Below are positions 30,253 through 37,983 of a stretch of DNA of 64,000 bases, in pieces (position 1 is the first letter of the stretch; the number at the start of each line of letters is the position of its first letter). The notes beneath the pieces are model-generated. The model worked only from the letters and a program-made list of their open reading frames with translations, made no database searches and was not told where the DNA came from. The translations under genes and the position numbers were made by a program. This DNA is from Thauera aromatica_A (GTDB lineage Bacteria > Pseudomonadota > Gammaproteobacteria > Burkholderiales > Rhodocyclaceae), in the NCBI RefSeq assembly GCF_023093595.1, contig NZ_JALLIK010000109.1, positions 154,223-218,222 of the forward strand, given 5' to 3'.

Positions 30253-31340
30253 TGCCCGTTTGCCTTGCCCAGGATCCGGCTCATGCCATCCATCACCGCG
30301 AGATTGGCCCGTTCCATCGCCTGCAGTTGGTCGAGCGCAGCGTCGAGGCGGCCTTCATAGTAGAAAGCCACCGCCTGGCGGGCATGGGTGTGCACGGCGC
30401 GATGCGGTTTTTCCAGCGCGGCATAGCCGGGCAGCCCGGCAAAATGCTCCCGCCCCTCGCCGTCGTAATACCACTGCCCGAGGCGGCAGTGCTTTTCGTC
30501 GGGCAGATCATCCGGGCGGATGTTCGAGACTCCGAGGAACACTTTGTAGACTTCGAGCTTGAGGATCAACTCCTCGATGTTCGCCAGCTCGACATTGGAC
30601 AGCAACGCCGACGAAGACACCGCCTGCTCCATGCGCTGCGACAACTCGAACAGGCGCGACATGCTGCCCACGGCAAGCTCGCTCTCCGCCGAATAGCGGC
30701 TGGCATCCTCGGCCCCGGCTTCCATCACCGTCCTGGCGCTGTGGGTTTCTCCCTGGATGCTGCCGACCAGGCCGGAAATCTCGGTGGTCGCCTTCGCCGT
30801 ACGCTCGGCCAGCTTGCGCACTTCGTCGGCGACCACCGCGAAGCCCCGCCCGGCCTCGCCGGCCCGCGCGGCCTCGACTGCGGCATTGATCGCGAGCAGG
30901 TTGGTCTGATCGGCGATCTCCTTGATCAGGCGCACGATGCCGCCGATCTCGCCGGTGCGCTGCATCAGCACATCGACGTTGCGCGAAGCCTCGCTCATGC
31001 GGTCGAACAGGCTGCGCAGGTTGCCCGCCATCTGCTCGAAGGCGACACGGCTGCTTTCCGACTGGGCGGCGGCCTCCAGCGCCGAGGATTTTTCCTGGTT
31101 GAGGGTCACCGCCAGGCCGAGAAAGGATTCGCGCACCCCGCCCAGCGAAGCGCCGAAGCTGGACAGGCTGGAAAACACCCCACCCAGCGCGCCGCGCTCC
31201 TCGCGCAACGCCGCAACTTCATCGCGCAGCGCCGCGCCTTCGGCTTCGAGTTGCGCCACGCGCGACTGCAGCCAGGCATGGTCGCGCTGGGCACCCGCCC
31301 CGGGTCGAAACAGAAACTGTGTGAGCTTTGCAGAAAACAT
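30249..31340 (-). CDS. Soluble methyl-accepting chemoreceptor with CZB domain
   Basis: A 363-residue cytoplasmic chemoreceptor-like protein with no membrane helix. An N-terminal coiled coil (about residues 25-50) precedes the MCP signalling hairpin, whose tip is EIADQTNLLAINAAVEAARAGE. The C-terminal region is a chemoreceptor zinc-binding (CZB) domain: CRLGQWYYDGEGREHF and ALEKPHRAVHTHA. The usual first zinc His appears to be Glu here (IEELILK). CZB domains respond to zinc or hypochlorite and occur in chemoreceptors and diguanylate cyclases. A strong GAGGAGG site precedes ATG 31340. It is translationally coupled to the GGDEF-EAL gene, suggesting the two share a signal or pathway. Confidence 0.9.
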   Translation of the reverse strand: MFSAKLTQFLFRPGAGAQRDHAWLQSRVAQLEAEGAALRDEVAALREERGALGGVFSSLSSFGASLGGVRESFLGLAVTLNQEKSSALEAAAQSESSRVAFEQMAGNLRSLFDRMSEASRNVDVLMQRTGEIGGIVRLIKEIADQTNLLAINAAVEAARAGEAGRGFAVVADEVRKLAERTAKATTEISGLVGSIQGETHSARTVMEAGAEDASRYSAESELAVGSMSRLFELSQRMEQAVSSSALLSNVELANIEELILKLEVYKVFLGVSNIRPDDLPDEKHCRLGQWYYDGEGREHFAGLPGYAALEKPHRAVHTHARQAVAFYYEGRLDAALDQLQAMERANLAVMDGMSRILGKANGQ

Positions 31341-31401
31341 GGAACGCCTCCTCGGTGATCGGTATTGTTTTGCCCTTCGATTTAGTTGAGCATTTTACTT
31401 G

Positions 31402-31436
31402 GGAATTAAGATCACAGCTTGATATAGCTTAATTCC
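31402..31436. promoter_or_regulatory. AT-rich inverted repeat between the chemoreceptor operon and xthA
   Basis: Perfect 9-base arms GGAATTAAG and CTTAATTCC separated by 17 AT-rich bases. It lies 62-96 bases upstream of the chemoreceptor start. In this GC-rich sequence it stands out and is a good candidate operator for the divergent region. Confidence 0.45.
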
Positions 31437-31576
31437 GGCGGCCCCCTTCGGACTACCCGACAACGCCCCGCACCAAACACATTCCCCGCAGCCCACCCCG
31501 CCGCAAAGCGCAATGGCACAATGGCCGGCGGCGAGCCGGCCCGGCTCATCGAATCCATCGGACATTCGGACGATCC

Positions 31577-32341
31577 ATGAAAATCGCCACCTGGAACATC
31601 AACTCCCTGAAAGTGCGCCTCCCCCAGGTGCTCGACTGGCTGGCCGCCCACAAACCCGATGCGCTGTGCCTGCAGGAACTGAAACTCGAGGACAAGGCGT
31701 TTCCGGCCGCCGAACTGGAGGCGGTCGGCTACCACGCCGCCTTCGTCGGCCAGAAGACCTACAACGGCGTCGCCATCCTCAGTCCACGGCCGATCGATGC
31801 GGCCAGCGTGGTGCGCAACATTCCCGGCTTCGAGGACGAGCAGAAGCGCCTGATCGCCGCCACCATCGACGGCGTGCGGGTCGTGTGCGGCTACTTCCCC
31901 AACGGCCAGGCGGTCGGCTCGGACAAGTTCGACTACAAGCTGCGCTGGCTCGGCGCGCTGACCGTCTGGCTGCGCGGGGAGTTGCAGACGCACGAGCGCC
32001 TGGTGCTCGCCGGCGACTTCAATATCGCCCCCGAGGAGCGCGACGCCCATCCCGACTGGAAGGACGAGATCCACGTCTCCGCGCCCGAGCGCGCCGCCTT
32101 CCGCGCCCTGCTCGATCTCGGCCTGATCGACGCCTTCCGCCTGTTCGAACAGCCCGAGCGCAGCTTCTCGTGGTGGGACTACCGGATGCTCGCTTTCCGC
32201 CGCAACTTCGGCCTGCGCATCGACCACCTGCTGGTGTCGCCGGCGCTGCGTCCGGCCTGCCGCAGCTGCACCGTGGACAAAGCCCCGCGCCGGCTCGAGC
32301 GCCCTTCGGATCATGCGCCGGTGGTCCTGGAACTGGCCTGA
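31577..32341 (+). CDS. xthA: Exodeoxyribonuclease III
   Basis: DNA-repair AP endonuclease and 3'-5' exonuclease of 254 residues. It follows the ExoIII fold from the first residues: MKIATWNINSLKVRLPQVLDWL, then CLQELKLED (metal ligand Glu), GYFPNGQAVGSDKFDYKLRWL, AGDFNIAPEERD, WWDYR and the C-terminal RPSDHAPVVLEL with the catalytic His. Start ATG 31577 begins the conserved domain. It is divergent from the chemoreceptor operon and 45 bases upstream of the Crp/Fnr gene. Confidence 0.95.
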   Translation: MKIATWNINSLKVRLPQVLDWLAAHKPDALCLQELKLEDKAFPAAELEAVGYHAAFVGQKTYNGVAILSPRPIDAASVVRNIPGFEDEQKRLIAATIDGVRVVCGYFPNGQAVGSDKFDYKLRWLGALTVWLRGELQTHERLVLAGDFNIAPEERDAHPDWKDEIHVSAPERAAFRALLDLGLIDAFRLFEQPERSFSWWDYRMLAFRRNFGLRIDHLLVSPALRPACRSCTVDKAPRRLERPSDHAPVVLELA

Positions 32342-32386
32342 GGACATCCCGATGACACGCTTTTTTCCCTCCGGAACGTACCGGCG

Positions 32387-33091
32387 ATGAGCGCCGCGCA
32401 CCCGAGCGCACCAGCGGGCATGCCCCTCGCCCGGCTCGACGAGGGCTACCCGGTGCTCGCCGCCCTCTCGCCCTCCGGGCGCCGGCGCCTGCTCGAAGCC
32501 GCGCGCTGGATGCGCGTTCCCGGCGGCACCTGCCTGTTCGACGAGCACCAGGCCTGCGAAGGTTTCCCGTTCGTCGTCGACGGCTCGATCCGCGTCGTCA
32601 AATCCGCTCCCAACGGCCGCGAGCTGCCGCTGTACCGGGTCGGCAGCGGCGAGACCTGCATTCTCTCGACCTCCTGCCTCCTCGGCCGCGAGGACTACCG
32701 GGCCCGTGGCGTCACCGAGAGTGACACCGTGCTGATGCTGCTGCCGCAGGCGGTGTTCGAGGAGCTGCTCGACGAACGCCCGTTCCGCGAATTCGTCTTC
32801 CACCTCTTCGCCGAGCGCATCGCCGGGCTGATGCAGCTGATCGAGGAAGTCGCCTTCCGCCGCCTCGACCAGCGTCTGGCGGCACAGCTGCTGGGCAAGG
32901 GGCGGACCCTGCACCTGACCCACCAGCAGCTCGCCGACGAGCTCGGCAGCGTGCGCGAGATCGTCAGCCGGCTGCTGAAAGGCTTCGCCGACCAGGGGCT
33001 GGTGCGGCTCGGGCGCGAGCAGGTGGAAATCCTCGACCCCGCCGGACTGCGCCGGACGGCGAGCGGAGAGCCGGCCAGAAGCGCCGGCTGA
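32387..33091 (+). CDS. Crp/Fnr-family transcriptional regulator with a cysteine pair in the effector domain
   Basis: A 234-residue regulator with an N-terminal cyclic-nucleotide-binding-type beta-roll (about residues 20-140) and a C-terminal winged helix (LTHQQLADELGSVREIVSRLLKGF) ending near 222. It lacks the N-terminal Cys cluster of FNR. Instead the beta-roll holds GETCILSTSCLLG, with two cysteines six apart, plus two earlier ones, which could be a redox or sulfur-sensing site (inference). It is followed by a DUF2892 membrane protein whose upstream region carries a Crp/Fnr-type palindrome. That neighbour is the probable target. Confidence 0.9.
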   Translation: MSAAHPSAPAGMPLARLDEGYPVLAALSPSGRRRLLEAARWMRVPGGTCLFDEHQACEGFPFVVDGSIRVVKSAPNGRELPLYRVGSGETCILSTSCLLGREDYRARGVTESDTVLMLLPQAVFEELLDERPFREFVFHLFAERIAGLMQLIEEVAFRRLDQRLAAQLLGKGRTLHLTHQQLADELGSVREIVSRLLKGFADQGLVRLGREQVEILDPAGLRRTASGEPARSAG

Positions 33092-33114
33092 GCGTCCCGG
33101 CGGCGCGCCCGGCT

Positions 33115-33132
33115 CTGTAACTCTGGTCACAG
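33115..33132 (+). promoter_or_regulatory. Crp/Fnr-type operator upstream of the DUF2892 gene
   Basis: CTGTAAC-TCTG-GTCACAG is an inverted repeat with one mismatch and matches the Crp form TGTGA-N6-TCACA in all but one position. It lies between the Crp/Fnr gene and the DUF2892 gene, 74 bases before the latter's start. Confidence 0.6.
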
Positions 33133-33205
33133 ACCCGGGCGCGATCGCGTGCTTCAATGGAAGCGTGTTCCAGCCGTTTTCCACCTCGTTACCCAGGAGA
33201 AGCAC

Positions 33206-33397
33206 ATGAAAACCAACGTCGGCGGCATCGACAAGATCGTTCGCATCGTGATCGGCATCGCGCTCGTCGCCTGGGCGCTGTTCGGCGGCCCGGTGTGGGC
33301 CTGGATCGGCGTGATTCCGCTCGCCACCGGGCTGATGGGCTGGTGCCCGGCGTATGGCCTGTTCGGGATGAGCACCTGCCCGCTGCAGAAGAAGTAG
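33206..33397 (+). CDS. DUF2892 (YgaP-like) small inner-membrane protein
   Basis: A 63-residue protein with two hydrophobic helices (IVRIVIGIALVAWALF and WIGVIPLATGLMGWCP) ending AYGLFGMSTCPLQKK. The NVGGIDKIVRIVIG start and the GWCPxYxxxGxSTC end are the DUF2892 pattern, also found as the membrane part of YgaP, a rhodanese linked to sulfur handling. Two conserved Cys sit at the end of helix 2 and in the tail. Start ATG 33206 has CAGGAGAAG in front. A probable Crp/Fnr operator is 74 bases upstream. Confidence 0.85.
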   Translation: MKTNVGGIDKIVRIVIGIALVAWALFGGPVWAWIGVIPLATGLMGWCPAYGLFGMSTCPLQKK

Positions 33398-33445
33398 CCG
33401 CCCTCCCACAGTCCCCGTTGCGCGCTTCGGCGCCCGCTCCCGGCC

Positions 33446-34690
33446 TCAGGGCCAGGCGCGGGCGCCGAACATCATCCGCCGGGCGACGAAGCCGCGCAGC
33501 GGCGACAGCAGATCGAGGGCGAACAAGGCCGCGCCGCGCGCATGGCGCAGGGGCGCGAAATCGTTGCTGAACACGCGCGCCAGGGTATCGGTGAAGCGCA
33601 TCGTGCCGAAGCGGTCGAGGTCGCGCCCGCGCGCGTAGGCCGCAAGTAGCGCCGCGCACCCGGGATCGAACGCAGCCTCTTTCGACCCAGTCCCTTTCAC
33701 CCCGGCCTCTTTCGTCCCCGCAACCGCCCGCGCCGCCGCCTCCGCCTTGCGCCGCTGCAGCAGTTCGGCCAGCGTCCACACGTCGCGCAACGCCAGATTG
33801 AAGCCCTGCCCGGCGACCGGATGCAGGGTCTGGGCGGCATTGCCGAGCCACACCGTGCGCACCCCGGTCACCGCGCGCCGGTAGCGCAGCTGCAGCGGGT
33901 AGCGCCGGTGCGGACCGACGCCGGTGAGGCGAACGCGGTGACCGAGGTGGGCCTGCAGACGGGCGAGGTAGGCCACGTCATCGAGGCCAAGCAGTGCATC
34001 GGCGCTCTCGCGGCGGACCACATGCACCAGCGCATAGCCCTCGCCCCGCGGCAGCAGGGCGAGCGGGCCTTCGCCGGTGAAGCGCTCGAAGGCGGTATGG
34101 CGATGACCGCCGGCCACCTCGAGCGCGGCGATCAGCGCATCCTGGCGGTAGTCGAGTTCGGTCACTTCCGGGTCGTCCGCGCCCAGCCCGCCTTCGGCGC
34201 AGGCGGCGAGCCGGGCGCGCAGCGTGGCCGCCGGCCGCCCCGCGCCGCCGAGGCGGGCGGTGACCGCATCGGCCGCCGGGATGAGGCCGGTGACTTCGGT
34301 TTCGTCCATCACCGTAATGCCGCCAGCATCGACCGCAGCGCGCAGCGCGGCGGCGAGCGCGCCTGCGGAGGCAACATAGCCCAGCGCCGGCAGGCCGTGC
34401 TCCTCGGCGTCGATCAGGGTTCGCCCGAGTCCGCCCTGCTGCGAGATGTGGATGTGCTCGATCGCGGTCTTCGGGATCGCCTCCCACACCCCCAGCCGCT
34501 CCAGCGTCAGCCGGCTGCCGTGGGCAAGGGCGAGATCGCGCGGGTCCGCAGCGACGGCCGCCCGCGCGCGCGCATCGACGAGGACGACATCGAGGCCGGC
34601 GTCCTTCAGCGCCAGCGCCAACGCCAGGCCGACCGGGCCGGCGCCGACGATCAGGAGGTCGTGAATCCGCTCGTCTGCACCCTCAGCCAT
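33446..34690 (-). CDS. UbiH/UbiF/Coq6-family FAD-dependent hydroxylase
   Basis: Flavin monooxygenase of 414 residues, probably hydroxylating the ring of a ubiquinone precursor. It has the N-terminal FAD motif LLIVGAGPVGLALALALKDAG and the second motif GNAAQTLHPVAGQGFNLALRD (family: GDAAHxxxPxxGQG; the Asp is Asn here). Which ubiquinone position it acts on cannot be decided. Residues about 320-345 hold an unusual KEAGVKGTGSKEAAF insertion encoded by short DNA repeats. The start overlaps the end of pepP by 8 bases, so the two are cotranscribed, as often seen for pepP-ubiH in proteobacteria. Confidence 0.88.
   Translation of the reverse strand: MAEGADERIHDLLIVGAGPVGLALALALKDAGLDVVLVDARARAAVAADPRDLALAHGSRLTLERLGVWEAIPKTAIEHIHISQQGGLGRTLIDAEEHGLPALGYVASAGALAAALRAAVDAGGITVMDETEVTGLIPAADAVTARLGGAGRPAATLRARLAACAEGGLGADDPEVTELDYRQDALIAALEVAGGHRHTAFERFTGEGPLALLPRGEGYALVHVVRRESADALLGLDDVAYLARLQAHLGHRVRLTGVGPHRRYPLQLRYRRAVTGVRTVWLGNAAQTLHPVAGQGFNLALRDVWTLAELLQRRKAEAAARAVAGTKEAGVKGTGSKEAAFDPGCAALLAAYARGRDLDRFGTMRFTDTLARVFSNDFAPLRHARGAALFALDLLSPLRGFVARRMMFGARAWP
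33675..33718. repeat. Imperfect short tandem repeats inside the UbiH-like gene
   Basis: GCCTCTTTCGACCC (33675) and GCCTCTTTCGTCCC (33705) are 13/14 identical with 30-base spacing, and a related TCCCTTTCACCCC (33691) lies between them. They encode the low-complexity insert KEAGVKGTGSKEAAF and keep the reading frame. Confidence 0.7.
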
Positions 34691-36023
34691 GGCGCGCCTC
34701 GCGCATCAGCGCCTCGATGTCGGCCACCGTCTTGGGCGCGTCGGCGGTGATCAGCTCGCAACCGCCGGCGGTGACCACGGCGTCGTCCTCGATGCGGATG
34801 CCGATGTTCCAGAACGCCTCGGGGACATCGTCGGCGGGACGGACGTAGCAGCCCGGCTCGATCGTCAGCACCATGCCTTCGGCGAGCGGGCGCCACTCGC
34901 CCCCCACCTTGTATTCGCCGGCGTCATGGACGTCCATGCCCAGCCAGTGGCCGGTGCGGTGCATGTAGAAACGGCGGTAGTCGCCGTTTTCGAGCACGCC
35001 ATCGAGGCTGCCCCGCAGCAGGCCGAGGTCGAGCAGGCCCTGGGCGAGCACGGCGACCGCGGCGTCGTGTGGCTCGTTCCAGCGCGCGCCGGGGCGGGTC
35101 GCGCCCTGCGCCGCGGCCTGGGCGGCGAGCACCAGTTCATAGAGGGCCCGCTGCGGCCCGCTGAAGCGGCCGCTGACCGGGAAGGTGCGGGTGATGTCCG
35201 AAGCGTAGCCGTCGAGTTCGCAGCCGGCATCGATCAGCAGCAGCTCGCCGTCTTCCATCCGGCTCTCGTTGCCGACGTAGTGCAGCACGCAGGCATTGGC
35301 GCCGCTGGCGACGATCGACGGATAGGCCGGGTAGGGGCTGCCGGCCTGGCGAAAGGCATGCAGCAGCTCGGCCTCGATCTCGTACTCGAAGCGCCCCGGA
35401 ACGGTGGCGCGCATCGCCCGGCAATGGGCCGCGGCGGAAATCTGCGCGGCGCGGCGCATCGTCGCCAGCTCGCTGGCGTCCTTGACGAGGCGCATCTCGT
35501 CGAGCTCGGCGCGCAGGTCGCGCACCGAGTGCGGCGGGGTAAGCCCGCTGCGGGCCTTGTCGCGCACCGCGTTGAGCGCGCCGAGCACGCGCGCGTCCCA
35601 GTCGTTGTCGTAGCCCAGGCCGGTCCACAGCAGGGGCTGGTCGGCGAGGTAGTCGGGCAGGCGCTTTTCCAGATCGCCGATGGTCCACGCCTCGTCGAAG
35701 CCGAAAGCCGCGCGCGCCGCTTCCGGGCCGTGGCGGTAGCCGTCCCAGATCTCGCGCTCTTCGTTCTTTTCGCGGCAGAACAGGATCTGCTTCGGCGCCG
35801 CCCCCGCGACCAGCACGACGACGGCTTCGGGCTCGCGAAAGCCGGTGAGGTAGTAGAAGTAGCTGTCGTGGCGGTAGGGATAGTGGGTGTCGCGGTTGCG
35901 CACCCGCTCCGGCGCGGTGGCGAGAATGGCGACACCGCCGCCGGCAGCCTGCATGCGTTCGAACAGACGGGCGCGGCGGGCGCGGAAGGGGGCGGGATCG
36001 AAAGTGGCGTTCGGTGTGTTCAT
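34683..36023 (-). CDS. pepP: Xaa-Pro aminopeptidase P
   Basis: Metallopeptidase (M24B) removing an N-terminal residue next to proline, 446 residues, cytoplasmic. The C-terminal pita-bread domain contains the metal ligands LLIDAGCELDGYASDITRTF (two Asp), HRTGHWLGMDVHDAGEY (His), and VLTIEPGCYVRP and EDDAVVTAGG (Glu). The N-terminal domain (RRARLFERM..NRDTHYPYRHDSYFYYLTGF) is typical. Start ATG 36023 begins MNTPNATFDP. It is followed by the UbiH-like gene with an 8-base overlap. Confidence 0.95.
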   Translation of the reverse strand: MNTPNATFDPAPFRARRARLFERMQAAGGGVAILATAPERVRNRDTHYPYRHDSYFYYLTGFREPEAVVVLVAGAAPKQILFCREKNEEREIWDGYRHGPEAARAAFGFDEAWTIGDLEKRLPDYLADQPLLWTGLGYDNDWDARVLGALNAVRDKARSGLTPPHSVRDLRAELDEMRLVKDASELATMRRAAQISAAAHCRAMRATVPGRFEYEIEAELLHAFRQAGSPYPAYPSIVASGANACVLHYVGNESRMEDGELLLIDAGCELDGYASDITRTFPVSGRFSGPQRALYELVLAAQAAAQGATRPGARWNEPHDAAVAVLAQGLLDLGLLRGSLDGVLENGDYRRFYMHRTGHWLGMDVHDAGEYKVGGEWRPLAEGMVLTIEPGCYVRPADDVPEAFWNIGIRIEDDAVVTAGGCELITADAPKTVADIEALMREARHG

Positions 36024-36092
36024 GCGCGGAATTATGGCACTGGCGGCGCGGCGGGAGCGTTTCGGCTTCCCGGCACGGCATCGATCCGGAGT

Positions 36093-36785
36093 TCAGTCCT
36101 GGCGGGCGAGTTCGCGGTCGAGTCCGGCCAGGCGTGCGGGCGTGCCGACATCGATCCAGCGCCCGCGGTGATGCTCGCCGCGCACCTGATCGGCGGCCAT
36201 CGCCGCGCGCAGCAAGGGGGCGAGTTTTGCCGGCGTGTCGTCGGCCAGTCCGGCGAACAGCGCCGGGTGGTAGGCGCCGATGCCGGAAAAGGTCAGGCGG
36301 GGAGTTCCGTCGGCATCGATGCGCCCTGCGCCATCGAGGTGGAAGTCGCCGCCCGGGTGATGGTCCGGATTGTCGACCAGCAGCAGGTGGGCGAGCGGAC
36401 TCTTTGCGTGCAGGCTTGCGGCGGCGGCACGCAGCGCGGCGAAGTCGGCGTCACAGAAGACGTCGCCGTTGACCACCACGAAAGGCGCATCGCCAAGCAG
36501 CGCCAGGGCGTGGCGGATGCCACCGGCGGTTTCCAGCGCAGAGCGCTCGGGCGACCAGGCGATACGCACGCCGAAGGCGCTGCCATCGCCGAGCACCGTT
36601 TCCAGGCGGTGGCCGAGGTGGGCGTGGTTGATCACGAGCTCGGTGAAGCCGGCTTCGCGGAGGCGCTCGATATGCCAAACAATCAGCGGCTTGCCGCCGG
36701 CTTCGAGCAGCGGCTTGGGCGTATGGTCGGTGAGCGGGCGCATCCGCTCGCCGCGACCGGCGGCGAGGATCATGGCTTTGGTCAT
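36093..36785 (-). CDS. murU: N-acetylmuramate alpha-1-phosphate uridylyltransferase
   Basis: Nucleotidyltransferase of 230 residues making UDP-MurNAc from MurNAc-1-phosphate and UTP in peptidoglycan recycling. The start MTKAMILAAGRGERMRPLTDHTPKPLL is the classical nucleotide-binding motif (GxGxRxxPLT..PKPxL), followed by VVNGDVFCD with the metal-binding Asp. Start ATG 36785 is used because the 14 in-frame residues upstream are Pro-rich non-conserved sequence. It lies 54 bases downstream of amgK on the same strand. AmgK plus MurU form the route that bypasses MurA and fosfomycin in Pseudomonas-type bacteria (established knowledge). Confidence 0.93.
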   Translation of the reverse strand: MTKAMILAAGRGERMRPLTDHTPKPLLEAGGKPLIVWHIERLREAGFTELVINHAHLGHRLETVLGDGSAFGVRIAWSPERSALETAGGIRHALALLGDAPFVVVNGDVFCDADFAALRAAAASLHAKSPLAHLLLVDNPDHHPGGDFHLDGAGRIDADGTPRLTFSGIGAYHPALFAGLADDTPAKLAPLLRAAMAADQVRGEHHRGRWIDVGTPARLAGLDRELARQD

Positions 36786-36839
36786 GGGGCGGGGCGCAGG
36801 CGACGGGGGAATCGGCGGGGCCGGCATGGCGACCTCGGT

Positions 36840-37880
36840 TCAGAAGGTGTAGCCGACCTGCACGTCCTCGGGCTCGAGGCGGTCGAGCAGCTTCAGCAGC
36901 GGGCCGAGGTCGCGCCAGCGCTTGCACGCGCGGCGCAGGTAGTCCATCACCCGCGGCATGTCGGCGAGGTAGCCATCCTTGCCGTCACGGTGGCACAGGC
37001 GGGCGAAGATGCCGAGGACCTTGAGGTGGCGCTGCACGCCCATCCACTCGAAGTCGCGGTGGAAGTCGGCGAACTCGGCGCGTACCGGCAGGCCGAGCTT
37101 CTTCGCCGCCTCCCAGTAGCGGATCAGCAGGTCGAGGACGAACTCCTCGTCCCAGCCGATGTAGGCGTCCTTGAACAGCGACACCAGGTCGTAGCTGATC
37201 GGGCCGTACACCGCATCCTGGAAGTCGATGACCCCCGGGTTGGCCCCGCGGTCGTCGCCGGGTTCGAGCAGCATCAGGTTGCGCGAATGGAAGTCGCGAT
37301 GGACGAAGACCTGCGGTTCGGCCAGGTTGACGGCGAGGATGCGCTCGAAGGCGGCATCGAGCATCGCCGCCTCGGCATCGGTCAGCGCCACGCCCTTGTG
37401 GCGGGCGACGTACCATTCGGGAAACAGCTGCATTTCGCGCAGCAGCAGGCCGCGGTCGTATTCGGGCAGCACGCCGGGACGGCTGGCGCACTGGATCGCG
37501 GCGAGCGCGCCGAGCGCATCGGCGTAGAGGTGGGCGGCGCGCTGCGGGCCGCGCGCCCCGGCCCCTTCCGCCTGCAGCGCAGCGAGGTAGGTGGTCGAGC
37601 CGAGATCGGACAGCAGCAGAAAACCCTGCGCCGGATCCTGCGCCAGCACTTCGGGGACATGGGCGCCGGCGGCGCGGAAAAGTTCGCCGACCTGCAGCCA
37701 GGGGCGAACATCCTCCCTGTCCGGGGGGGCGTCCATGACGATGCGCGAAGGGCTGCCGTCGGCGAAGCGGACGCGGAAGTAACGGCGGAAGCTGGCGTCG
37801 GCCGAGGCCGGAGCGAGTTCGCAGGGCTGGCCGGGCAAGGTGGCGGCGAGCCAGGACTTGAGCTGTTCGAGGCGGTGCAA
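36840..37880 (-). CDS. amgK: Anomeric MurNAc/GlcNAc kinase AmgK
   Basis: Aminoglycoside-phosphotransferase-fold sugar kinase, 346 residues, phosphorylating C1 of MurNAc for cell-wall recycling. Motifs are FVHRDFHSRNLML (catalytic Brenner motif HxDxxxxN) and GVIDFQDAVYGPISYDLVSL (metal-binding Asp). N-terminal text FRRYFRVRFADGSPSRIVMDAPP matches the family. The start appears to be TTG 37880, with GGAGA six bases before it; no in-frame ATG or GTG gives the standard N-terminus. It pairs with murU downstream and is divergent from lptD. Confidence 0.9.
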   Translation of the reverse strand: MHRLEQLKSWLAATLPGQPCELAPASADASFRRYFRVRFADGSPSRIVMDAPPDREDVRPWLQVGELFRAAGAHVPEVLAQDPAQGFLLLSDLGSTTYLAALQAEGAGARGPQRAAHLYADALGALAAIQCASRPGVLPEYDRGLLLREMQLFPEWYVARHKGVALTDAEAAMLDAAFERILAVNLAEPQVFVHRDFHSRNLMLLEPGDDRGANPGVIDFQDAVYGPISYDLVSLFKDAYIGWDEEFVLDLLIRYWEAAKKLGLPVRAEFADFHRDFEWMGVQRHLKVLGIFARLCHRDGKDGYLADMPRVMDYLRRACKRWRDLGPLLKLLDRLEPEDVQVGYTF

Positions 37881-37904
37881 ACGGGTTCTCCGCGGGTGTT
37901 CGTG

Positions 37905-37910
37905 TACAAT
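37905..37910 (+). promoter_or_regulatory. Candidate -10 of lptD
   Basis: TACAAT lies 74 bases before the lptD ATG in the divergent amgK-lptD region. No strong -35 is visible. Confidence 0.35.
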
Positions 37911-37983
37911 CCGCGAGTTTATCAACACGGTGGTTCGGGTGGGCAGCCGCACATTGCGAACGACGGGAAAGGTCTGGGCTTCG

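Noticed and set aside
31356..31384. FliA (sigma-28) promoter for the chemoreceptor
   Set aside because: On the minus strand TAAA and ACCGATCA resemble the two boxes but are 17 rather than about 15 bases apart and the second box is imperfect.
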